A stretch of 40,679 nt of DNA, from NCBI GenBank assembly GCA_003131585.1, contig PKVW01000024.1, positions 392 to 41,070 on the forward strand. Direction: 5' to 3'. Below are positions 1 through 6,077 of the stretch, one piece after another; position 1 is the stretch's first letter, and each line of letters opens with the position of its first letter. The DNA comes from Acidobacteriaceae bacterium (GTDB taxonomy: Bacteria > Acidobacteriota > Terriglobia > Terriglobales > Acidobacteriaceae). The notes under the pieces are model-generated. The model searched no databases and was not told where the DNA came from. It saw only the letters and a program-made list of their open reading frames with translations. Position numbers and translations under genes: made by a program.

Positions 1-103
1 CGGCGGGCATGCGGTAGCCGAGCGCCGCAGACGTCTGCGAAGGATGGACGGCTATTAAAGTATTACTTGAAGTATTGCGGAGAGGCTTTTTCACGGTTGG
101 CTC

Positions 104-1012
104 TTACCGTCCATCCAGCAGGCGATTGGAGATCGGTGCATAGGCATCGATGCGGCGGTCGCGAAGGAAAGGCCAGTTGCGGCGGATGTCCTCGAGAGCC
201 TTCAGGTCGACGTCGCCCATCAGGATTTCTTCGCGGTCGTGCGAGGCCTCCGCAAGGACGCGGCCAAAGGGATCGCAGAAGAACGACGCGCCCCAGAATT
301 CCAGTCCCTGGCCTGGGGCAGACTTGCCGCGGACATTGCCAGTTTCGAAACCTACACGGTTGACGACCGCTACGTAGACGCCGTTGGCGATGGCGTGGGC
401 GCGCTGCATGGTGCGCCAGGCGTCATGCTGGGCCATGCCGAACTCGGCTTTCTCGGCGGGATGCCAGCCGATGGCGGTGGGATAGAAGAGCACGGGCGCG
501 CCCTGAAGGGCGGTCAGGCGTGCGGCTTCGGGAAACCACTGATCCCAGCAGACCAGCGTGCCCAGGCGGCCGACGCTGGTGTCGAGGGCGCGGAATCCGA
601 GATCGCCGGGCGTGAAGTAGAACTTCTCGTAGTAGAGGGGATCGTCGGGGATGTGCATTTTGCGGTAGAGGCCGCGCAGGGAACCGTCGGAATCGAAAAT
701 GGCGGCGGCGTTGTGATAGATGCCGGGGGCGCGCTTCTCGAATAGCGATGCGATCAGCACGATGCCGTGGCGGCGCGCGGCGGCGGCGAGCTTCTCGCTG
801 CCCGGGCCGGGAATGGGCTCAGCCAGATTGAATAAGGAATGGTCTTCGCGCTGGCAGAAGTACTGCGTCTGGAACAGTTCGGGAAGGCAGACGACTTGCG
901 CGCCGCGCCCGGCGGCATCGGCCACGCGCTCGAGAGCTTTCGCGAGATTCTGTTCGGGCTCCGGGCCGCAGGACATCTGGACCAGAGCGACACGAAATTT
1001 ATCGGGGGGCAA
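104..1012 (-). CDS. aguB: N-carbamoylputrescine amidase, nitrilase superfamily
   Basis: This 302-residue carbon-nitrogen hydrolase has the expected catalytic triad: Glu45 in LPELFQ, Lys118 in YRKMHIPDD and Cys155 in VCWDQWFPE. The wording around these residues matches N-carbamoylputrescine amidases, which release putrescine, CO2 and ammonia in the arginine-agmatine route to polyamines. The protein should be cytosolic; no signal peptide is seen. The start is TTG at 1012, chosen because an AGGAGA ribosome site lies eight bases upstream (1021-1026) and the N-terminus MPPDKFRVALVQM fits the family. A deoxyhypusine-synthase-like gene diverges from it, and an arginine decarboxylase lies 3.6 kb away, which supports a polyamine role. 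The agmatine deiminase that would make its substrate is not in the window. A related amidase specificity is possible. Confidence 0.88.
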   Translation of the reverse strand: MPPDKFRVALVQMSCGPEPEQNLAKALERVADAAGRGAQVVCLPELFQTQYFCQREDHSLFNLAEPIPGPGSEKLAAAARRHGIVLIASLFEKRAPGIYHNAAAIFDSDGSLRGLYRKMHIPDDPLYYEKFYFTPGDLGFRALDTSVGRLGTLVCWDQWFPEAARLTALQGAPVLFYPTAIGWHPAEKAEFGMAQHDAWRTMQRAHAIANGVYVAVVNRVGFETGNVRGKSAPGQGLEFWGASFFCDPFGRVLAEASHDREEILMGDVDLKALEDIRRNWPFLRDRRIDAYAPISNRLLDGR

Positions 1013-1186
1013 CGGAGTGTTCTCCTTTGAATCAGTCTGCTTATTAATCGGTCTGCTCTGAATCGATCTCCTTCAAAGACGATAGAATAGCAGAGCGAAA
1101 ACGGACACTGCCGTGAATTGCTGGGGCGGTTCGTTTTTCCTCGCAATCAAACAGGAAATAACGGGCTCAGGCCCGGAGGTGAAAGC

Positions 1187-2398
1187 TTGAAGCACGGGAA
1201 CCACGGCAACTCGCACCATGTCAGCTCGCATCAGGGCAACGCGCACCGGAGCAACGCGCACCAAGGCAGCTCGCATCAGGGGAAGACGCAGGATCACGGG
1301 GGACACGCGGGCGACGGCACGGAGCGTCATCTGCACAATCCGATTGAAGACCGGCTGATTCCGCTGGAGCCGCTTGATTTGGGCAAAGTGAAGTCGATCG
1401 ACGATCTGGTTCGCGCCATGTCGAAAACGGCTTTTACCGGGCGGCAGCTGGGCGAGGCCGCCGACGTACTTGAGGCGATGGCACGCGACGAGGAATGTTT
1501 TGTGGTGATGACGCTGTCGGGCGCGATGACGGTGGCGAAGCAAGGGCTGATCGTGACGGAGTTGATCGATCGTGGCATCGTCAATGCCGTGGTTTCAACC
1601 GGGGCGCTGATGGCTCATGGGTTGGTGGAGGCGACGGGTCGCGCGCACTTCCGGTACAACCCGGAAGTAACGGATGAGGAACTCTACGAGCAGGGGTACA
1701 ACCGAGTATATGACACGCTGGAGCCGGAGCAGAACCTCGACGACGTGGAAGAAGTGATGTCGGCGGTGCTAGAGGGTTGGGACCATAACGAAGTGATGTG
1801 CTCCTACAAGCTGAATCACGCGATCGGAGCGTATCTGGCGAAGAATGCGAAGGATCAGCGGGGGATTCTGAAATCGGCGCACGAGAAAGGCGTGCCGGTG
1901 TTTGTGCCGGCATTCAGCGATTCGGAGATGGGGTTGGACACGGCGCTGAACAATCGGCTGCGAGAATCGACGGGACGGCACAAGATACGATTTGATCCGT
2001 TCGAGGATCTGGAACACTTTGCGGCTACGCTGCTGCGGCAGAAAAAGCTTGGGATTCTAACCATCGGCGGTGGGGTGCCGCGCAACTGGTCGCAGCAGTT
2101 TGGTCCGTTCTGCGAATTGCGGCACCGGAGACTGGGGGAAAATATTCCGCTGAAGCGGTATCACTACGGGCTGCGAATTTGTCCCGAGCCGGTTTACTGG
2201 GGCGGATTGTCGGGCAGTCCTTATAGCGAGGCGGTGTCGTGGGGGAAATTTGTGCCTCCGGCGGAAGGCGGGAAATTCGGGGAAGTTTTTGTGGACGCGA
2301 CTGTGGGGTTGCCGCTGATTGTGGCCGCTGTGTTCGAGCGGCTGGACAAGAAAGGGAGCAAGGCAAACAAGGCGAAGAACGCCGCGGCCAAGAAGTGA
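1187..2398 (+). CDS. deoxyhypusine synthase-like protein with His-rich N-terminal repeat
   Basis: The protein is 403 residues from TTG at 1187, which has a strong GGAGGT site at 1175-1180; an earlier in-frame TTG at 1118 lacks one. Residues from about 45 onward are deoxyhypusine-synthase-like: an N-terminal SGAMTVAKQGL segment, an NAD-site GGGVPRNW segment, and EAVSWGK carrying the putative active-site lysine at about residue 354, followed by FVDATVGLPL. Bacterial members of this family have no eIF5A to modify; some make homospermidine or act on other aminobutyl acceptors, so the exact reaction is unknown. Residues 1-42 are an unusual His/Ser/Asn/Gly-rich leader with a five-residue repeat. 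The C-terminus ends in a Lys/Ala-rich tail. The gene diverges from aguB with a 174-base spacer. Confidence 0.85.
   Translation: MKHGNHGNSHHVSSHQGNAHRSNAHQGSSHQGKTQDHGGHAGDGTERHLHNPIEDRLIPLEPLDLGKVKSIDDLVRAMSKTAFTGRQLGEAADVLEAMARDEECFVVMTLSGAMTVAKQGLIVTELIDRGIVNAVVSTGALMAHGLVEATGRAHFRYNPEVTDEELYEQGYNRVYDTLEPEQNLDDVEEVMSAVLEGWDHNEVMCSYKLNHAIGAYLAKNAKDQRGILKSAHEKGVPVFVPAFSDSEMGLDTALNNRLRESTGRHKIRFDPFEDLEHFAATLLRQKKLGILTIGGGVPRNWSQQFGPFCELRHRRLGENIPLKRYHYGLRICPEPVYWGGLSGSPYSEAVSWGKFVPPAEGGKFGEVFVDATVGLPLIVAAVFERLDKKGSKANKAKNAAAKK
1223..1282 (+). repeat. 15-nt coding tandem repeat (His-rich)
   Basis: Four 15-base units inside the deoxyhypusine-synthase-like gene encode SSHQG, NAHRS, NAHQG and SSHQG. 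The pattern fades on both sides into HGNHGNSHH and KTQDHGGHAG. The histidine is invariant at the third position of each unit. This is seen directly; metal binding is only a possibility. Confidence 0.85.
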
Positions 2399-2404
2399 TA
2401 CTTA

Positions 2405-2480
2405 AATCCAGCGCCTTAAGGCGCGTCTCATACCGCGGCGGCTTACAGCATGCCTGAAGGCATGCCCTGATACGAATCGC
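2405..2480 (+). repeat. dispersed palindromic repeat, family 1, copy A
   Basis: This noncoding element has two palindromes, GCGCCTTAAGGCGC and GCATGCCTGAAGGCATGC, about 30 bases apart, followed by a CCCTGATACGAATCGC tail. The same arrangement occurs at 5850-5925 and, inverted, at 40615-40679. It starts just after the stop of the deoxyhypusine-synthase-like gene. It resembles REP-type elements; no transposase is present. Confidence 0.8.
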
Positions 2481-2497
2481 GATAACGCTACAGGTTG

Positions 2498-2782
2498 CTA
2501 GCTGGCTTCGGCCTCTGAGGCGGACGAATCGGCCGCGGCGAATTGCGGATTGACGTCGGCGCCTTCTTCGGAAGGGCGGATGTCCGCGCGGGTCTTGCGG
2601 TAAAGGGGCGCTAGGATGCTGTTTTGTAAGACTTGAGATTCTGCTTCAACCCAGTCTTGCAGGGCGAGGCCTTCCCCCTGACCGCGCTGGTCATAAAGAT
2701 GCTGCGCGTGCAGGCGGATCTTCCTTTCGATCAATTCGGTCATCAGGGCCTGCTGCTTTTTTCGGCGGGTATCGCTGTCCAC
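2498..2782 (-). CDS. DUF2934 family protein
   Basis: This small soluble protein of 94 residues is highly charged. Residues 18-52 (ERKIRLHAQHLYDQRGQGEG, then LALQDWVEAESQVL) match the DUF2934 pattern of an Ile/Arg-rich helix, a Gly-containing turn and a D-W-x-x-A-E helix. The family is common in Acidobacteria and Proteobacteria and has no established function. The C-terminal third is acidic and probably disordered. There is no signal peptide or membrane segment. It stands alone between a repeat element and the toxin-antitoxin islet. The start is ATG or an equivalent at 2782; no alternative is better. Confidence 0.75.
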   Translation of the reverse strand: MDSDTRRKKQQALMTELIERKIRLHAQHLYDQRGQGEGLALQDWVEAESQVLQNSILAPLYRKTRADIRPSEEGADVNPQFAAADSSASEAEAS

Positions 2783-3171
2783 AACTACTCCTCTTGCCTA
2801 AACGGGTATTTTCTTACAGTTCTTATGATACGGGAAGGCTGTTAACAGAAGGTTACATTGGGGAGGGCTGAGGGTTACTTAAGTACAAGCATACCATAAA
2901 GGGACGCATTGTGATATGAGCATCCCTGCAGGAGGGTTTAAGTCATATTTTGTCATACGGATACATGGATGGAGTCTAATATTCCCGCGAGATCTGTCTG
3001 TTAAATTGAAAGCGGATCGACATGAAGAGTCACGAGAAGCGCACGGCGAAGTTGCAGGCCAAACCTCGCGTTTTCCAAATATCGGGGAATTGGCAATCCG
3101 GGCGTTGGGCCGGGCCGGAAGGCCATTACCCGATGGCTGCGGCGATTGCGTGGGCAATAGGCGGGCTTGGT
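2783..3171. other. gene-poor stretch upstream of the toxin-antitoxin islet
   Basis: No convincing gene is seen in these roughly 390 bases. The left part, which is relatively AT-rich, should hold the promoter of the DUF2934 gene. A possible 74-codon reading frame from 3022 runs into the BrnT gene and has no family resemblance, so it was not called. Confidence 0.5.
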
Positions 3172-3199
3172 GGTATAGTATATATATCTTTTCTATACC
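3172..3199. promoter_or_regulatory. inverted repeat, putative BrnTA operator/promoter
   Basis: Perfect 7-base arms GGTATAG (3172-3178) and CTATACC (3193-3199) flank a 14-base AT-rich spacer made largely of TA steps. The repeat lies 21 bases before the BrnT ATG and overlaps the only -10-like sequence there. BrnA-type ribbon-helix-helix antitoxins repress their own promoters, so an operator is a natural reading. It is an inference from position and symmetry. Confidence 0.6.
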
Positions 3200-3220
3200 G
3201 GCGGTTTGGGCTGCGTGTGT

Positions 3221-3505
3221 ATGGATTTCGAGTACGATCCCGCTAAGAGCGATGAGAACAAGCGGAAGCACGGCATCGACTTTGAAGAGGCGAAGGCGCT
3301 TTGGGATGATCCTGAGCTGCTGGAGATTCCGGCGCGTTCCCGCGATGAGCCGAGATGGTTGCTCGTCGGCAAGATCAATCTGGACGAGATGGGGGAGAAG
3401 CTCTGGTCCGCCTTCATCACGCGGCGGGGCGAGAATGTGCGGCTTATTTCGGTGAGGCGGTCGCGCGATAAGGAGGTGGCGCTTTATGAAAGCCAAGACA
3501 CTTGA
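3221..3505 (+). CDS. brnT: BrnT family toxin (type II toxin-antitoxin)
   Basis: This 94-residue protein starts at ATG 3221 (MDFEYDPAKS); an upstream TTG at 3206 adds five residues with no family match. It carries the BrnT signature: an N-terminal F-E-Y-D strand, then NKRKHGIDFEEAKALWDD, and a C-terminal block GENVRLISVRRSRDKE. BrnT is a RelE-like ribonuclease that inhibits translation and is neutralised by BrnA. The downstream antitoxin overlaps it by 20 bases, so the pair is cotranscribed and probably translationally coupled. An inverted repeat sits directly upstream. Family and pairing are clear; activity is inferred. Confidence 0.9.
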   Translation: MDFEYDPAKSDENKRKHGIDFEEAKALWDDPELLEIPARSRDEPRWLLVGKINLDEMGEKLWSAFITRRGENVRLISVRRSRDKEVALYESQDT

Positions 3506-3725
3506 TCGGATGTTCGATGCTGGCGAGGACATGTCGGAACACCTCGACCTGAGCAAGGCGAGACGGGTTGGTAACGATGCGAAGCGGGTGAATGTCGACT
3601 TTCCGGTTTGGATGGTGAAGTCCCTGGACCGGGAAGCGCAGCGGTTGGGGGTAACGCGGCAGTCGCTGATCAAGCTGTGGCTGGCGGACCGACTGGAGCA
3701 GGCGGTTGGCGGCGGGAAAGGCTAG
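3486..3725 (+). CDS. brnA: BrnA/CopG family antitoxin
   Basis: The protein is 79 residues. The N-terminal part (LDRMFDAGEDMSEHLDLSKA) is the toxin-binding region usual for BrnT partners. The C-terminal part, RVNVDFPVWMVKSLDREAQR followed by LGVTRQSLIKLWLADRLEQ, is a ribbon-helix-helix DNA-binding fold. It should neutralise BrnT and, with it, repress the operon at the inverted repeat 3172-3199. The ATG at 3486 lies inside the end of brnT. Its TAG stop overlaps by four bases the stop of a truncated antitoxin gene on the other strand, which suggests the two loci were joined by rearrangement. Confidence 0.9.
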   Translation: MKAKTLDRMFDAGEDMSEHLDLSKARRVGNDAKRVNVDFPVWMVKSLDREAQRLGVTRQSLIKLWLADRLEQAVGGGKG

Positions 3726-3895
3726 CGGATCGTACAACGCCGGGAGTGCTTCCATTGTTCATCGGTCATTTCGGGGATGTCACTGGTGTCGATTTCGCTG
3801 TCGGGACGGGCGGCGAGAGCCTTCAGCTTGGCGCGGTCTGCCTTCGTCAACGGGGGCAGAGTTTTCAAGGTGTAGCTAACCGTTTTCGTCTTCAT
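3722..3895 (-). pseudogene. truncated BrnA-like antitoxin, 57 aa
   Basis: The reading frame encodes 57 residues: MKTKTVSYTLKTLPPLTKAD, then RAKLKALAARPDSEIDTSDI and PEMTDEQWKHSRRCTIR. The S-Y-T-L, L-P-P-L-T and D-S-E-I-D-T-S-D-I-P segments match the N-terminal half of BrnA-type antitoxins, whose C-terminal DNA-binding half is absent. The frame stops exactly where it meets the 3' end of brnA, so it appears cut by the neighbouring locus. Its ATG overlaps the TGA of the GIY-YIG gene (ATGA), the geometry of a translationally coupled pair. It may be a remnant, or it may still make a toxin-binding peptide without repressor function. Confidence 0.65.
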
Positions 3896-4467
3896 AGCGC
3901 GGTTTGTGAGGCGCGAGCCTTGTCAAATAGAGCCACGCGCCGACTCGAAAGAACACGAACAAACGGGTGGCTGTTACTTTTTATGTTCATCGGGATGGTC
4001 AGTGTTTTGATTAAATGCGCCTCCAGAATCAACGGTTCGGTGTGCTCGACCCATGAGACGCGGGCGTTTTCTTCTATCCAATTAGTGAGAGCAACCTCGC
4101 CTTGCGAGTCGAAACCATAATGGCAGCGCGTGCCCCGGCTTTGGCGCTTGACCACAAATTCTACCCGCAGTTCTTCCGCCAGCAGGCAGCCAATCGACCG
4201 GCGCAGCGTGGATCTGGAAGTATCGTCCATTACGTGTTCCCGGAGTCGTTTCCGTAAAGGCCGCTTACTCGTACCTACGTAGAGCAACGTCATTCCTCTG
4301 AATCGAGGAGCGCCCTCCAGCGGGACGAAGCGCGGCATGTTCTTGAACCACCAAGCGTAGACCCCCTTTATGGAGCGGTCTTGGAACGAGCCCAGCACTT
4401 TGGAACAACGGTAAGGCTGCTCAGGCGAAATGAGCCGTTGGACACACGCTTCATAAGGGTGGGCCAT
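3892..4467 (-). CDS. GIY-YIG nuclease-like protein
   Basis: This 191-residue protein starts at ATG 4467, preceded by GGATGGGG; a GTG at 4485 would add six residues. The GIY-YIG core is visible: GVYAWWF (residues 35-41), LLYVGTS (61-67), a basic helix LRKRLREH (71-78), a Glu near 149 in EPLILEAHLI and Asn161 in IPMNIK, which occupy the expected catalytic positions. Such domains cleave DNA in repair, restriction and homing enzymes. There is no second domain, so the target is unknown. The gene overlaps the truncated BrnA-like antitoxin by four bases and lies in a toxin-antitoxin islet. A role as a toxin or small restriction-like nuclease is an inference. Confidence 0.75.
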   Translation of the reverse strand: MAHPYEACVQRLISPEQPYRCSKVLGSFQDRSIKGVYAWWFKNMPRFVPLEGAPRFRGMTLLYVGTSKRPLRKRLREHVMDDTSRSTLRRSIGCLLAEELRVEFVVKRQSRGTRCHYGFDSQGEVALTNWIEENARVSWVEHTEPLILEAHLIKTLTIPMNIKSNSHPFVRVLSSRRVALFDKARASQTAL

Positions 4468-4522
4468 TACGCCCCATCCTAGCACCTCAGGGGCTGAAGC
4501 CCTCGTCTTTATTGGCTCTGAG

Positions 4523-4550
4523 CGGCACGACTGAAGTCGTGCCCTTCCCG
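4523..4550. repeat. dispersed hairpin repeat GGCACGA/TCGTGCC, copy 1
   Basis: GGCACGAC and GTCGTGCC arms flank a TGAA centre and are followed by CTTCCCG. A near twin, GGCACGAG and CTCGTGCC followed by CCTCCCG, lies at 20372-20400. A smaller palindrome with the same TGAAG centre (GGGGCTGAAGCCC) lies just upstream at about 4490. Confidence 0.7.
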
Positions 4551-4579
4551 AACCTCGTGCTCTTCCCGAGCCGGCGTCA

Positions 4580-4630
4580 GTCTCGCTTCGCTCGACTGGA
4601 CAGCCGAGGCGGCTGTCCTCACATGAGCAT
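4580..4630 (-). repeat. dispersed repeat family 2, copy 1
   Basis: Read on the minus strand, the element runs GCTCATGTGAGGACAGCCGC, then CTCGGCTGTCC, then GTCGAGCGAAGCG. The plus-strand copy at 39702-39754 is nearly the same. It contains the palindromes GACAGCCGCC...GGCTGTC and GTCGAGCGAAGC...GAC. It lies downstream of the arginine decarboxylase stop. Confidence 0.75.
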
Positions 4631-4639
4631 GAATTCGCT

Positions 4640-5185
4640 CTAGTCGAAAATCAGTACGGCCGAGGCGATTACGGTGGTCCAGAGGCCGCGCTTATCGCCG
4701 ACGGCGGACTGGGTGACGTTGGCGGTGCGGACGATTTTGTTGGAGAGGCGGTAGATCTGTTTTTTTTCGTCCCAGGAGCGGTCGGGATCGAACTCCACGT
4801 TCAGCGTGGTGGCGAGCATTTCGGCGGCGAGTTCTTCGGCGTATTCGCCCGCGGCGTCCTCGGTCTCGCCGAAGGAGTGATGCTCGCTGAGATATCCGTA
4901 GGTGTTCTTGTCGGAGGGAATGGCCACGCCGATAGAAGAGGCGAGCAGGCGGTGGGCTTCGTGGGTGGAGTTCTCGGCCACGACGGCAAACACGACTTCG
5001 CCGGGGCTGAGATATTTCACGCCCTCTTTGCGGGCCAGCATCTTGCAATTGGGGGGGAAGATGGAGGAGACGCGAACCAGGTTCTGGGCCGCGATACCGG
5101 CGTCGCGCAAGGCCAACTCGAACGATGTTAACCGCTCGCGGTGCTTTCCGACTCCCTTGGTGAAAAACATCCGCTTGGGAACCAT
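4640..5185 (-). CDS. pdaD: pyruvoyl-dependent arginine decarboxylase
   Basis: The 181-residue proenzyme starts at ATG 5185 ([13 protein letters not shown]), preceded by GGGTAAAG. The self-cleavage site is visible as VRVSSIFPP at residues 37-45; cleavage between Ser40 and Ser41 would produce the beta subunit and an alpha subunit capped by pyruvoyl. Further family features are [10 protein letters not shown], the [18 protein letters not shown] segment and the C-terminal [15 protein letters not shown]. It converts arginine to agmatine and CO2, the entry step of the agmatine polyamine route, and so pairs functionally with aguB at the left end. The reading frame extends upstream without a stop, but that part has no family match and overlaps a terminator. 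Confidence 0.92.
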   Translation of the reverse strand: MVPKRMFFTKGVGKHRERLTSFELALRDAGIAAQNLVRVSSIFPPNCKMLARKEGVKYLSPGEVVFAVVAENSTHEAHRLLASSIGVAIPSDKNTYGYLSEHHSFGETEDAAGEYAEELAAEMLATTLNVEFDPDRSWDEKKQIYRLSNKIVRTANVTQSAVGDKRGLWTTVIASAVLIFD

Positions 5186-5290
5186 GTCTTTACCCAACGC
5201 TGTAGCCTCCGGCAACAAAATAATGAGATGGAGAATGCACAATTTAACACAATGGTTTGTAAAGAAAGTATGAATTTCACACCGGAAAGG

Positions 5291-5327
5291 AAAAAATAGC
5301 GGGAACCCGCTGACGCGGGGTTCCCGC
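5291..5327 (-). terminator. intrinsic terminator of the 5488-5835 gene
   Basis: On the minus strand GCGGGAACCCCGC and GCGGGTTCCCGC pair around a short GTCA loop and are followed by TATTTTTTCC. Stem strength and T-tract are typical of Rho-independent termination. It lies 160 bases past the stop of the upstream minus-strand gene and just before the decarboxylase promoter region. Confidence 0.85.
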
Positions 5328-5487
5328 CACGATGCCCGGCATGTTTCGGGGGAGGGCTCCGGGCAAAACTGCCCCACGGTACCACAGCGCTCGTCGGGCT
5401 CAGCAAGCGGGCTGGTGTTTTTCGGTTTCGCGAACACCGGCGAGCTTCGTCACGAAAGCCTGGCAGCCTTGGTCAGGGGCGGCGGCG

Positions 5488-5835
5488 TTATTTGGCGGTG
5501 ACCGAACTGACTTCGATGGTGTCCCCCTCCAAAGTACCGGTTACAATGGCATTCCTGCCGGCCTGGTTGTCCAGTGTGGCGAGAGCGGTCTTGTCGGTGG
5601 TTTCGAGAATGTAGATTTTCTCGCCCACGATCAATGCGAATTTGGAGCTGTGCGCCACGCAGGCGCGGGTGCACTCCGCGGGCGTGCCCTCCATGTGCTG
5701 TCTGCCACACATGGCGTCGCCGACCTCGCCGATAAAGGTCCGCTTGCGGACGGCGAGAGCGTGAAGACTTAGAACCGCAGTTGCCGAGAAGACGATCGCC
5801 GCCGTCACTGCCCACCACCGCGAACCACGATTCAT
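5488..5835 (-). CDS. conserved hypothetical membrane-anchored protein, Cys-rich
   Basis: The protein is 115 residues. Residues 9-28 form a hydrophobic N-terminal segment, either a signal peptide or an anchor. The exported part contains GEVGDAMCGRQHM, then ECTRACVAHSSKFALIVG and KIYILET. The Cys/His arrangement (C-x3-H, then C-x3-C) is reminiscent of small acidobacterial envelope proteins of unknown function, and suggests disulfides or metal binding. AAGGAG lies just upstream of the ATG at 5835. A strong terminator follows, so it is probably monocistronic. I do not recognise a named family. Confidence 0.7.
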   Translation of the reverse strand: MNRGSRWWAVTAAIVFSATAVLSLHALAVRKRTFIGEVGDAMCGRQHMEGTPAECTRACVAHSSKFALIVGEKIYILETTDKTALATLDNQAGRNAIVTGTLEGDTIEVSSVTAK

Positions 5836-5849
5836 TCCGTGTTCTCCTT

Positions 5850-5925
5850 AATCCCAGCGTCTGAAGGCGCGATTGATTGTTGCAGCACTTACGGTATGCC
5901 TGAAGGCATATCCCGATGCGCATCT
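5850..5925 (+). repeat. dispersed palindromic repeat, family 1, copy B
   Basis: A GCGTCTGAAGGCGC palindrome is followed about 25 bases later by TATGCCTGAAGGCATA and a TCCCGATGCGCAT tail. The order and spacing are the same as in copy A (2405-2480), with several substitutions that change both arms of the second palindrome together. It lies immediately upstream of the minus-strand gene at 5835. Confidence 0.75.
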
Positions 5926-6077
5926 TGAGTTCTTGTGCAGTCTGCGGAAGGGCTTGCCTCGCAAGAACTATTTTATGAGACCGGTAGCGCTTCTATTCTA
6001 TCGCCGATAGGTTCTCAGAAGACGCAAGAAGTGATGAATCTCGCTCAATTTCTTACAAAACACGAAAAGGGACTTGG

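Noticed and set aside
1-103. Partial gene at the left edge
   Set aside because: The first 103 bases have no coding signature on either strand, apart from unrelated short frames.
3022-3246. Small plus-strand frame ending inside brnT with a possible hydrophobic segment
   Set aside because: It overlaps the likely operator and the start of brnT, has no ribosome site and matches no family.
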